From the NCBI RefSeq assembly GCF_004684905.1, contig NZ_SRJC01000003.1, positions 248,001 to 312,000 on the forward strand: DNA of 64,000 nucleotides, read 5' to 3'. Positions within the stretch are counted from its first letter, which is position 1; the number at the start of each line of letters is the position of its first letter. A model generated the notes under the pieces. The model ran no database searches, was not told where the DNA came from, and saw only the letters and a list, made by a program, of their open reading frames with translations. Source of the stretch: Halobacillus salinus. GTDB taxonomy: Bacteria > Bacillota > Bacilli > Bacillales > Halobacillaceae. Positions 47,746 through 56,131 of the stretch are shown here, piece by piece. Both the position numbers and the translations under genes were made by a program.

Positions 47746-49692
47746 TTATGGCGTCATTCCACCTGCCGCTTCATAGCGGGCGTAGAATTCTTGAAGGAAT
47801 TGATTGGCGACATCAGCATCATGAATGAACAACATGTTCTCATCATTGATGTCGTTTCCGTTGTTGCTCCAGTTCGTCGATCCTACAATGACAGTCGGGT
47901 CACTGTTCGGATTAGCTGCATCGACTAACATCGTTTTGGCGTGCATTTTTCTATCTTCTTGATCTTCATACACAGGAGCAGGGTTGTTCCAACGCGTATT
48001 CGGATTGTTCGTAGACGTCTGGCTGGCTGTGCGTCCCGTCATGTCGACAGATGCGGACCACCATTGGTTCCAGAAGCTCTGATCGAAGATTCCGCGCACA
48101 TCGAACCCTGTCAGCGTCCCCTGCCCATCTTGATAAGAACCTTCCCACTTATACTTCAACTCATCGACGAGTGCTTGGTCACTCCAGGCAAAAATGGAAA
48201 AGTACGTACTGTAGTCTGCTTCATTTTTCACATAAGACGTCATTTCACCGATTGCGTCATCTCCAGCTGAAAAGTAGATGTCGACTTGTTTGTCTCCGAC
48301 TTGTACAGTATGAAGCGTGTTGTCGGTCTTTCTTCCGTGATAGTTCGAAGCGACAGGGTCTGGAGTAAGGGTGCTGCTTCCCCACATTTCATCGAACTCG
48401 GTTTTAAAGACATCAGCTAAATCTTGAGAGTTGATCTCGACGACGTGCTGTGTGTTACCACCGAGCACATCATTCTGCATGTTTTCCTCAGAACCATACA
48501 ATCCTGTAACCGTGAAGTTCCAGCTTCCTGTGAACACCCACTCCCCATCGATGACAGCGAACTTATTGTGCATCTGGTTGCCAGGTGAATAATAAGCGTC
48601 TGCACTCTTTTGTTCCGCATCGACGAGCTCGTATCCGGTCTCAGAACCGTTTCCGACTTCGACCGTAACCTGCTCCATTCCTACAGGATTAGAAGGTAAG
48701 CCATATTGCTCGCGCATCGTCTGATCCTCGACGGCAAACATGATCGAATCAGAGAATACGGTAGAATCGTCTGCTGTTCCGATTGTCATGTCTTCACCTC
48801 GGACAAGTTTTTCCACATAAATTCTCATCAGTTTGTATCGTTCAGCATAGTGCGGGTCGCTTCCGTCTTTCGCATCCGCGATCACACGCACATCTACCCC
48901 TTCGGCAGCCTTCGTCGTCAGCGCACCGATTACATTTGGTAGATTGATTTCATATGTTGCAAGGTCGATCGAAGTCGTCGCGTTCTGAATACGGTGAATC
49001 AGTCGATCTTCCAAATTCACATTATAATTCGCTGCGTTTCCAGTCGTCGCATACTGGTCTTCCGCGCACTTGTTAAAATAAACATTGATGCTTCCCGGAT
49101 CATTCGAAACTTGATTCAGTTGTTCGGTAGTATCCGCGCAGCCCGCTCCTTCGGCAGAAGCACTTGCGACCGGAGTTCCCAAACCTCCTGTATATGTACT
49201 AGTAGCCGTCGCCCAGCTCGAGCTAAGGGTCCCATCAGCCTCTACATCAATACGCTCCATCGTAGCCTTCGTAGTATTATCACCCGCATACCACTGGTCT
49301 ACAGAATCGATCACCTGTGTATCTTGACGAAGCTCCAAGTTCTCACCAGAATTGCTCAAAGAACCAGCGTAGATAAGGTCCGCTTCCGCGCCAGATACCG
49401 TCGTATCATCTGTTCTCTCTAAAAGATAATAACCGCCTGCAGGAATGGTACCGGATAACGAAATTGCAGGTGTACCGTCTTGAGCATTCAACGTCCACCC
49501 ATCGAGCGAAATGTCACTAGTAGTCGTATTGTGAAGCTCCATCCACTCGTCGTTATAACTGACGTCCGTTCCCATCCAAGCTACCTCGCTGATCACGACA
49601 CTTTTCGTCGTTGCAGCCTGTGAAGACAGCATCGGTAACGCCACACAAGAAATTACAAAAGCCAAAACCAACATCCAACCAAATCTCTTCAT
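47746..49692 (-). CDS. Secreted lamin-tail/phospholipase-D-like protein
   Basis: A 648-residue exported protein: signal peptide (1-26), an Ig-like lamin tail domain (about 28-145, SEVAWMG...DEWMELHNTT), then a PLD-superfamily region (about 215-640) with two HKD-type motifs, His375-Asn-Lys377 (...AVIDG...GSWN) and His584-Ala-Lys586 (...MLVDA...GSTNWS). Such enzymes cleave phosphodiesters in lipids or nucleic acids. Lamin-tail domains often accompany extracellular nucleases. A role in using extracellular DNA or phospholipid is inferred. ATG 49692 after GGGAGG. Confidence 0.9.
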   Translation of the reverse strand: MKRFGWMLVLAFVISCVALPMLSSQAATTKSVVISEVAWMGTDVSYNDEWMELHNTTTSDISLDGWTLNAQDGTPAISLSGTIPAGGYYLLERTDDTTVSGAEADLIYAGSLSNSGENLELRQDTQVIDSVDQWYAGDNTTKATMERIDVEADGTLSSSWATATSTYTGGLGTPVASASAEGAGCADTTEQLNQVSNDPGSINVYFNKCAEDQYATTGNAANYNVNLEDRLIHRIQNATTSIDLATYEINLPNVIGALTTKAAEGVDVRVIADAKDGSDPHYAERYKLMRIYVEKLVRGEDMTIGTADDSTVFSDSIMFAVEDQTMREQYGLPSNPVGMEQVTVEVGNGSETGYELVDAEQKSADAYYSPGNQMHNKFAVIDGEWVFTGSWNFTVTGLYGSEENMQNDVLGGNTQHVVEINSQDLADVFKTEFDEMWGSSTLTPDPVASNYHGRKTDNTLHTVQVGDKQVDIYFSAGDDAIGEMTSYVKNEADYSTYFSIFAWSDQALVDELKYKWEGSYQDGQGTLTGFDVRGIFDQSFWNQWWSASVDMTGRTASQTSTNNPNTRWNNPAPVYEDQEDRKMHAKTMLVDAANPNSDPTVIVGSTNWSNNGNDINDENMLFIHDADVANQFLQEFYARYEAAGGMTP

Positions 49693-49816
49693 TGTCTTAC
49701 CTCCCAAAAGTAGTCCCTAAAAACGTAACACATCCACCTCACCCCCGTGCTCCATTTACAGAATATTAATTCAAAACCCGCCGATAGACGTACTTCATTT
49801 GAAGATTCAACCATTT

Positions 49817-49836
49817 GGGGACAGGCACTTCGTCCC
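49817..49836. repeat. GGGACAGG hairpin repeat, single unit (locus 22)
   Basis: One forward unit in the gap between the PLD gene and the M48 protease gene. No reverse partner found nearby. Confidence 0.85.
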
Positions 49837-49857
49837 ACCTGTTCCTAAATAAAAAAT

Positions 49858-49887
49858 GCCAACCCTATTATCAAAAAGAGGGTTGGC
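49858..49887 (-). terminator. Terminator after the M48 protease gene
   Basis: Reverse strand GCCAACCCTC pairs with the later TAGGGTTGGC around ten bases and continues ATTTTTT. It is 65 bases beyond the stop codon. Confidence 0.8.
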
Positions 49888-49952
49888 TTAAGTATTAAAA
49901 AATTCTCTTTCAATCGAAAGATATCGGCCTGATGTGGTAAAAAATTGAATTA

Positions 49953-50810
49953 TTACGCAGTAACTTCAGTATCCTGTAACTCTTGTAACTTAGCTACTCG
50001 TAAATCAGCATCTGGGTGACTTGCAGCTAAATTAGCCCAAAGTCCTTTTGTAGGAAGTTCACGATTACTTACTTTATCTAGAACATTTATCAAACTAGCT
50101 CCGTAGCCTACTGAGTGAGCAAATGCATCTGCTTCAAACTCATTATTTCTACTCGAGTGCATGACCAACGCTGTACCAAGCTTCGTCCATAGCCACATCA
50201 TACCTGCTAAAATAATATCTATAAAGAAAGTCATAATTAACGAACTTAAGCTTCTGTTGGCCGCACTCGCCATTGTACCGACTATCAAAATAACGAAACG
50301 ATAAAACACAAATACAGTCGTAACAATTAAGTTTCCAATAGATACCAGGAGCACTAGATCTGTATCTTTATTGGATAGGTGACCAAATTCGTGAGCTAAC
50401 GTTGCTTTGATTTCATCATCACTAAAATCAAGAAAACCCTTTGTAAGGCAAATTGTTTTTCTACCGGTTGCAAAAGCATTTGGCTCTTGTTCCTTGCTTA
50501 TATACAACTTGATATCATCGGGAAGTGACGGGTCCATCATCTTCGCCTTCTCATAAACCTCCTCAAATAGAGGCTGAAGTCTTTCGATGTGTTCCTTTCT
50601 TGCTAATGGTTTACACCCCTGCTGGAACCTTAATATTTTCTCACCTAATGGCGATAGAGCAATGACTAGAGATAATACATAGATAAATAAACCAAGAAGC
50701 GGCTCACCAAAAATCCCCATTACAATTAAAGTATTAAGAATAAGAAATATGATAATACCCACGTTTCTTTTACTCCAGAGTCTACTAAAAAAATCTAATA
50801 CATAAGTCAA
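49953..50810 (-). CDS. M48-family membrane metalloprotease (HtpX-like)
   Basis: A 285-residue protein with membrane segments near 17-33 and 38-55 and two more around 155-175 and 190-215. The zinc motif is HEFGH (140-144), with the third ligand in NEFEADAFA (about 222). HtpX-type proteases degrade damaged membrane proteins. TTG start at 50810, seven bases after AAGGAGG. The gene looks richer in A and T than its neighbours, by eye, which may hint at separate origin. Confidence 0.9.
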   Translation of the reverse strand: MTYVLDFFSRLWSKRNVGIIIFLILNTLIVMGIFGEPLLGLFIYVLSLVIALSPLGEKILRFQQGCKPLARKEHIERLQPLFEEVYEKAKMMDPSLPDDIKLYISKEQEPNAFATGRKTICLTKGFLDFSDDEIKATLAHEFGHLSNKDTDLVLLVSIGNLIVTTVFVFYRFVILIVGTMASAANRSLSSLIMTFFIDIILAGMMWLWTKLGTALVMHSSRNNEFEADAFAHSVGYGASLINVLDKVSNRELPTKGLWANLAASHPDADLRVAKLQELQDTEVTA

Positions 50811-50937
50811 ATAAACGCCTCCTTTTTTTAATTCTTTTTCACCACACCTTTGGACCTAATAGTTATATCGTAAAATTTTTACAGATATTTAGACACTTTT
50901 CTATTGTTTTATAAAATGTCACCAAACAAAAAAAGCC

Positions 50938-50960
50938 CGCTGAGTTATGTAACTCAGCGG
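50938..50960 (-). terminator. Terminator after the phosphorylase operon
   Basis: Reverse strand CCGCTGAGTT pairs with AACTCAGCGG around four bases, followed by GCTTTTTTT. Confidence 0.9.
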
Positions 50961-50977
50961 CACTCTTTATTCATCAT

Positions 50978-51514
50978 TTACACACTATGCGCTTCCTTCC
51001 ACACATACTGCATAACCGTTTCCTTCATCGGAATATCGATCTTTCCATTCAGCGCATCCAACACAACCACATCAAACACGCCACTCTTATCCTTCGTGTA
51101 TCCAACCCAATAAGGAAGGTACAGCAATTGCTTATCCAACATCTGCACGTTGATCTTCTCACGTCGCTTTTCCTTTGCGAACATTTCCCAGTAGATCACT
51201 TTTTGCGCTTCTTCCATCGATACATCATGAAGGACGGGACGCTGGGACACCTCTCCCTGATGAACATCACACTCAACAGGTAAAATCGCACTCATCTGAC
51301 TGACCGGCTCAATCGTGATTTTCCCTTCCATGCCCTCTGACACCGCGTGACTGGATGCTTGATAGGAAAAGCTCCAAACCGGAATATAGGTAAACTCAAT
51401 CGATACGAGTGTCTTGGAAGAGGCGATCCGCTTCCACCAACTCGATTGAAGGTGCTGATTCATCAAAGACGTCGCTTCTTGTTCTTCAATAGAACCTTTC
51501 AGATAGTTGCTCAT
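50978..51514 (-). CDS. Protein of unknown function at the end of the phosphorylase operon
   Basis: A 178-residue soluble protein with aromatic-rich beta-like segments (SIEFTYIPVWSFSYQAS, LLYLPYWVGYTKD) and the ending DALNGKIDIPMKETVMQYVWK. Family not recognised. ATG 51514 after AGGAGGGATTGG, ten bases behind the symporter gene and just before the operon terminator, so it is co-transcribed with symporter, glycerate kinase and phosphorylase. Confidence 0.72.
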   Translation of the reverse strand: MSNYLKGSIEEQEATSLMNQHLQSSWWKRIASSKTLVSIEFTYIPVWSFSYQASSHAVSEGMEGKITIEPVSQMSAILPVECDVHQGEVSQRPVLHDVSMEEAQKVIYWEMFAKEKRREKINVQMLDKQLLYLPYWVGYTKDKSGVFDVVVLDALNGKIDIPMKETVMQYVWKEAHSV

Positions 51515-51524
51515 CCAATCCCTC

Positions 51525-53150
51525 CTATAGATTCTGAAGATAAAGTAAGAACGCAATCACGATGAAGAAGTAGATCACTAGATAGATCGGCCATCTCTTC
51601 GTATCTTTCACTTCTTCCCCTTCTTCTACAGTACTTGCCGCTTCCGAACGGCTCTTCACGGCCTGTTGTACATTCTTATTTTGCATATTAATCGTCAATC
51701 CTTCTACTTTTTCAGCAGATGGAGCTTTGAAAAGAAGGCTGACAGCATAACCGACAGCGACGGCTACAACCGCTCCGACGAAGTTGTTCCATAGCCAAGA
51801 AACGTTACCGAAAGCCGTGACCATCCAAACAGAAATCATGCCGGCGATTACACCAGCGAACGCACCAGAACCATTTACACGTCTTGTGAAAATCGCAAGG
51901 ATGAACACACCAAGCAGTGCACCATAGAAATAGGAACCGACTTTGTTCACCGCTTCGATGACAGGTCCAAGGTTGGAAGCGAAGAAAGCGAACACCGTCG
52001 CATAAATTCCCCATAGAATCGTTGCATAGCGGGAAGCTTTCAAATAGTGCTCCTCTGACGCATTTTTCTTAAAGAACTTACTGTAAAAGTCACGAACAGA
52101 TACGGCAGATAGCGAGTTCAATGCCGAATCCAAGCTCGACATCGCAGCAGCGAACACACCTGCCATGATCAATCCGGAAATACCGACAGGCAGCTCATTT
52201 ACTACGAAGCGTGGGAACAACTCGTTCAAGTTGTCGATATTCGGGTCTCCTGCATATTGATAGAAAATGTATAGAAGAACACCAATCAACAAGAACAACA
52301 GCATTTGAGGGATCATCAAGACACCACTCAACACAAGCGAAAGCTTACTCTCACGAATCGACTTACTTGTCAGAACACGCTGGATCTGACTTTGGTCCGT
52401 TCCGAAATAGGCAGCATGAAGGAAGAAACCACCGATCACACCGGCCCAAATGCTGTACTCGACACTCAAATCAAACGAGAAGTCGAGCGACTGCAGCATG
52501 CCGGCATCAGATGCAGTCGACATGACCTCGCCCCATCCACCAGGTACGTTCTGGAAGATGACGAAAACACTGAGTCCAGCACCGATCCATAGCACAACCA
52601 TTTGAATAACGTCCGTCCAGATAACAGCACTGATTCCGCCAAGCACCGTGTAAGAAACAGCGATGATCGCCATCAGAATGATCGTTACGTTTACATCAAG
52701 CCCTGTTACTACAGACAACACTAGCGCCGGCGCATACAAGACAACCCCTGTCGCAAGTCCACGGGCAATTAAGAATAGTCCCGCTGTCAATGTACGCGTT
52801 TTCACGTCAAAGCGACGTTCTAAATACTCATAAGCCGTGTAAACCTCTGTCTTATAGAAAAATGGCACAATCGTCGCGATCAGGAATGCCATTGCTAACG
52901 GAACGTTGATGAACGTCGTCATACGTGTCAGTCCACCGTCGTACCCCCAACCGGGCGCCCCGATGAACGTAATCGCACTGGCTTGTGTCGCCATAACGGA
53001 AAGGCCGATCGCCCACCACGGAATGCTACGCCCACCTAAGAAATAATCCTTCGTCGACTTCTGTTTCTTCCCAAACCAAGCCCCGACAAGAGCTGTACCT
53101 AAAATATAGACGATGAATATTGCGTAATCGATAAATGTAAAACTGCTCAT
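51525..53150 (-). CDS. Sodium:solute symporter (SSS family)
   Basis: A 541-residue carrier with about 13-14 membrane segments and the SSS signature regions (KDYFLGGRSIPWWAIGLSVMATQASAITFIGAPG, split over about 34-67; GLIMAGVFAAAMSSLDSALNS). It is in the sugar/solute branch. Its start overlaps the glycerate kinase stop codon by four bases. Position in the operon suggests it brings in the phosphorylase substrate, possibly glucosylglycerate, or glycerate, with Na+. That is inference. Confidence 0.92.
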   Translation of the reverse strand: MSSFTFIDYAIFIVYILGTALVGAWFGKKQKSTKDYFLGGRSIPWWAIGLSVMATQASAITFIGAPGWGYDGGLTRMTTFINVPLAMAFLIATIVPFFYKTEVYTAYEYLERRFDVKTRTLTAGLFLIARGLATGVVLYAPALVLSVVTGLDVNVTIILMAIIAVSYTVLGGISAVIWTDVIQMVVLWIGAGLSVFVIFQNVPGGWGEVMSTASDAGMLQSLDFSFDLSVEYSIWAGVIGGFFLHAAYFGTDQSQIQRVLTSKSIRESKLSLVLSGVLMIPQMLLFLLIGVLLYIFYQYAGDPNIDNLNELFPRFVVNELPVGISGLIMAGVFAAAMSSLDSALNSLSAVSVRDFYSKFFKKNASEEHYLKASRYATILWGIYATVFAFFASNLGPVIEAVNKVGSYFYGALLGVFILAIFTRRVNGSGAFAGVIAGMISVWMVTAFGNVSWLWNNFVGAVVAVAVGYAVSLLFKAPSAEKVEGLTINMQNKNVQQAVKSRSEAASTVEEGEEVKDTKRWPIYLVIYFFIVIAFLLYLQNL

Positions 53151-54304
53151 CTCTGTACCTCCTTATGATATTGTCCTGCTATATACACATCCAAGAAACG
53201 CTGCACGGCTTTCTGTAACAACCTCGGTCCGTTCCGCATCGCATCCTCAAGCGTCATCGGTTCATCGACAATCGGCAGAACAGCCGTTACATCAGACTGC
53301 GTGCGGATGTCCGCTTCATCGTCGATCTTACCGGCAAAAGCAATACACGGAACGTCGTATCGTTTCGCCAACGTCGCAACACCACTCGGCCCTTTTCCAT
53401 ATAGCGTCTGGCGGTCGAATTTGCCTTCACCTGTCAGAACGAAGTCCGATGACGCAACCACTTCTTCTAACTTCCCTAGTTCCGCAATCAGGTCAAATCC
53501 GCTTTTCACAGAAGCATCCGCTAACAAACTACTTAACGTAAATCCGATGCCACCTGCAGCACCACTGCCTTCCGCTTCGCGTCGATCGACGCCGCTCGCT
53601 TTCTGCAAGGCTCCGGCATAGCGACTCATCCCACGTTCGAAAGCTTCCAGCTGATCAGGCTGGACCCCTTTTTGCGGACCGAAAACATGAACAGCACCCG
53701 AAACACCGAGCAGAGGATTCGTCACATCTGAAGCGATCGTCCACTTCACCTCTTGAACCCGAGAGTCCATATCGGCTAAATTGATAGCGTCCACATGACG
53801 CAGCGCCCCGCCGTTCATCGTCAGCTCCTGTTTCTTTTCATTGAAAAAATGGACACCGAGCGCCTGAAAGCATCCGGTACCAGCATCCACTGTCGCGCTT
53901 CCGCCGAGTCCGAGGATAATCTCTCGTGCCCCTTTATCGAGAGCCGACTTAATCAGCTGTCCCGTTCCAAATGTGGAAGCTTGATGAGGGTCAAGCTCCG
54001 TTTCGTGAAGGAGCGGAAGCCCGGAGGCTGCGGCCACCTCAATGACCGCCAGCTTGTCCGACTCAATCCATCCATATGACGCATTCACTTCTCGTCCTAA
54101 CGGATCCCGAACCCTTTCAGTGATCTTCTCACCATCCAAAATCTCGCCCAGTGCATCGACTGTCCCTTCTCCTCCGTCCGCAATCGGAACAGCCTGGACT
54201 TCAGATGAGGCATCGAACGCATGGATACCTTCCCTAAGAGCAGCACACGCTTCAGCACTTGTCATCGAGCCTTTGAAGGAATCCGGTGCAAGTAAAAATC
54301 TCAT
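53147..54304 (-). CDS. glxK: Glycerate kinase (GlxK/GarK type)
   Basis: A 385-residue enzyme that phosphorylates D-glycerate, in this family mostly to 2-phosphoglycerate. Family marks are LLAPDSFKGSMTS at the start, PIADGGEGTVDAL, LGLGGSATVDAGTG and LTGEGKFDRQTLYGKGPSGVA. ATG 54304 after GGAGGAATAAGGCG, four bases behind the GH13 phosphorylase gene. Phosphorolysis of glucosylglycerate would supply its glycerate. A CdaR-type regulator is encoded upstream, as is common for glycerate genes. Confidence 0.95.
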   Translation of the reverse strand: MRFLLAPDSFKGSMTSAEACAALREGIHAFDASSEVQAVPIADGGEGTVDALGEILDGEKITERVRDPLGREVNASYGWIESDKLAVIEVAAASGLPLLHETELDPHQASTFGTGQLIKSALDKGAREIILGLGGSATVDAGTGCFQALGVHFFNEKKQELTMNGGALRHVDAINLADMDSRVQEVKWTIASDVTNPLLGVSGAVHVFGPQKGVQPDQLEAFERGMSRYAGALQKASGVDRREAEGSGAAGGIGFTLSSLLADASVKSGFDLIAELGKLEEVVASSDFVLTGEGKFDRQTLYGKGPSGVATLAKRYDVPCIAFAGKIDDEADIRTQSDVTAVLPIVDEPMTLEDAMRNGPRLLQKAVQRFLDVYIAGQYHKEVQR

Positions 54305-54308
54305 CGCC

Positions 54309-55991
54309 TTATTCCTCCTTCAGCCAAATCGCTTGGTACGGATCGAGCTCCAGTTCATCCGTCTCGACACGCTGTCCACTCATCACATCCACTCCGCTGA
54401 ACGAATCAGATAGCGCAACGGATTGACCAGATACGTTAACGAGCACCGTCACTTGCTCCCCTTGATACGAACGCTTGATAGCGAAGACTCGTTCATCCAA
54501 GAAAAGAACGTCCTGCTCAGCATTCGGATGAAAGGCTGTCTCCTGTTTGCGCTTCTCGATCCGGGACAGTAGCTCATGGAAGACTCGACCGCGTCGGCTG
54601 TCTTCTTGATCCAACTCGGACTCTACCTCCTCTACCTGAAGTGATTCACGATTGATCGAACGGGCACGTCCTGTCTCTTCGACACCTGCCTGGTCATTGA
54701 GCGAACCTAGTAAACTATGAACATAGATCCCAGGCACCCCTTTTACCGATAATAGAATCGTTTGAGCGGCAAGGAAGCGTTCCACGTTCTTCTCCACAGA
54801 ATCATCGGCATTTTCTAACGCACTGTAGTAATTGATGTTCAGCTCATAAGGACTCTCCGTTCCATCACCGTTGTTCTTATAAGAAACACGGCCGCCCCGT
54901 CCCTTCGTCGTCTCCACCATCTCTTCAATCGTCGCTTCATCAAGAATCCCTTCGACAGGTCGCAGGCCGATTCCGTCGTGAGAAGCGAGGAAGTTAAAGA
55001 AGCTTGTATGCTCCGTTGTCGGCTCTAACGCATCCGCCCATTCCGACAAGTGACGCGCGTTACCGGATAAGAAAGTGTGCAACGTAAGCGGTGGTAGCGG
55101 GAATTGATAGACCATATGCGCTTCGTTGTAGCCGTTTCCGAAATAGCTGATGTTCTCTTTATGCGGCACATTCGTCTCGGTGATGATGATCGTTCCAGGC
55201 GACACCTCTTCCAGAACATCGCGCATCACTTGAACGATCCGGTGCGTTTCTTCTAAGTGGATACTCGTTGTGTTCAACCGCTTCCACAGAAAACCGATTG
55301 CGTCGAGGCGCAAATAACGCGCTCCATTTTTCACGTATTGAAGCAGGATATCCAGTATGGCGATGAATAGTTCTTCACTCTCAAAGTTCAGATCGATCTG
55401 ATCGTCACTGAACGTCGTCCAAACATGCTTCTCTCCGTCCTTATGGTCCACTTTTGTCAAAAGAGGAAGAGCTCTCGGGCGTACGATCGAACTGTAATCC
55501 GCATCCGGATCCGCTTCTACAAAATAGTTCTGGTACGCTTCCTCACCCTCCAGGTACTTCTGGAACCAGTCACTCTTCCGGGAAATGTGGTTGATGACCG
55601 CATCGAACATCAAGTCGTACTGTCCGGCCAGATCATGAACATCCTCCCAATCTCCTAAATCCTCACGAACCTTTTCATAGTCTTGAACGGAAAAACCGTC
55701 ATCCGAAGTGTAAGGATAGAAAGGAAGAATATGAACAGAATTTATGACCTGTCCTACATATTCATTCAAGAACGAACGTAATGTCTGAAGCGGATTCTGC
55801 TTGTCCCCGACAATCGAATCACCGTACGTAATCAACATCACATCTTCTTGATCGACCCAATCTTTCTTCTGAGCAGATAGTTGATAGGATTCTTTCAAGT
55901 CTTGAACCGCTTTCATAATGCGGCGTCCTTTTTCTTCACCGTAGACAAAAACGAGATTATCTTCTATACGTTGTGCTGTAGTTTGTGTCAT
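54309..55991 (-). CDS. GH13 subfamily 18 sugar phosphorylase, probable glucosylglycerate phosphorylase
   Basis: A 560-residue alpha-amylase-superfamily enzyme of the sucrose phosphorylase group: HILPFYPYTSDDGFSVQDY, FDAVINHISRKSDWF, nucleophile Asp230 in RYLRLDAIGFLWK, acid/base Glu272 in IITETNVPH and Asp339 in LASHDGIGLRP. These enzymes use phosphate to release alpha-glucose 1-phosphate. The tight link with glycerate kinase and CdaR makes 2-O-alpha-glucosylglycerate the most likely substrate, as in characterised GH13_18 enzymes; sucrose or glucosylglycerol remain possible. ATG 55991 after TTTGGAGGGTG. First gene of a four-gene operon. Confidence 0.88.
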   Translation of the reverse strand: MTQTTAQRIEDNLVFVYGEEKGRRIMKAVQDLKESYQLSAQKKDWVDQEDVMLITYGDSIVGDKQNPLQTLRSFLNEYVGQVINSVHILPFYPYTSDDGFSVQDYEKVREDLGDWEDVHDLAGQYDLMFDAVINHISRKSDWFQKYLEGEEAYQNYFVEADPDADYSSIVRPRALPLLTKVDHKDGEKHVWTTFSDDQIDLNFESEELFIAILDILLQYVKNGARYLRLDAIGFLWKRLNTTSIHLEETHRIVQVMRDVLEEVSPGTIIITETNVPHKENISYFGNGYNEAHMVYQFPLPPLTLHTFLSGNARHLSEWADALEPTTEHTSFFNFLASHDGIGLRPVEGILDEATIEEMVETTKGRGGRVSYKNNGDGTESPYELNINYYSALENADDSVEKNVERFLAAQTILLSVKGVPGIYVHSLLGSLNDQAGVEETGRARSINRESLQVEEVESELDQEDSRRGRVFHELLSRIEKRKQETAFHPNAEQDVLFLDERVFAIKRSYQGEQVTVLVNVSGQSVALSDSFSGVDVMSGQRVETDELELDPYQAIWLKEE

Positions 55992-56002
55992 CGTTTCACC
56001 CT

Positions 56003-56052
56003 CCAAAGTATGGTAACGCTATCATAAAATATAAAACGCTTCCATACTATGG
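56003..56052 (-). promoter_or_regulatory. Two CCATAnTATGG-like palindromes before the phosphorylase operon
   Basis: A perfect 11-base palindrome CCATACTATGG (56042-56052) and a near copy CCAAAGTATGG (56003-56013) lie 39 bases apart, centre to centre, directly upstream of the operon. They may be binding sites for a regulator. The CdaR-type protein encoded next is one candidate. Confidence 0.55.
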
Positions 56053-56105
56053 TACACAAGACAAAATAGAAGAACTTCAAACGCTTCAATTTAGTACATA
56101 AAACA

Positions 56106-56131
56106 AACGCACTCTAAAGAAAGAGTGCGTT
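56106..56131. terminator. Terminator after the CdaR-type gene
   Basis: AACGCACTCT pairs with AGAGTGCGTT around six bases. It touches the stop codon of the regulator gene; the reverse strand continues TGTTTT. Confidence 0.85.

Noticed and set aside
53795-54079. Antisense frames within glxK
   Set aside because: Shadows of the glycerate kinase frame with no start signals.
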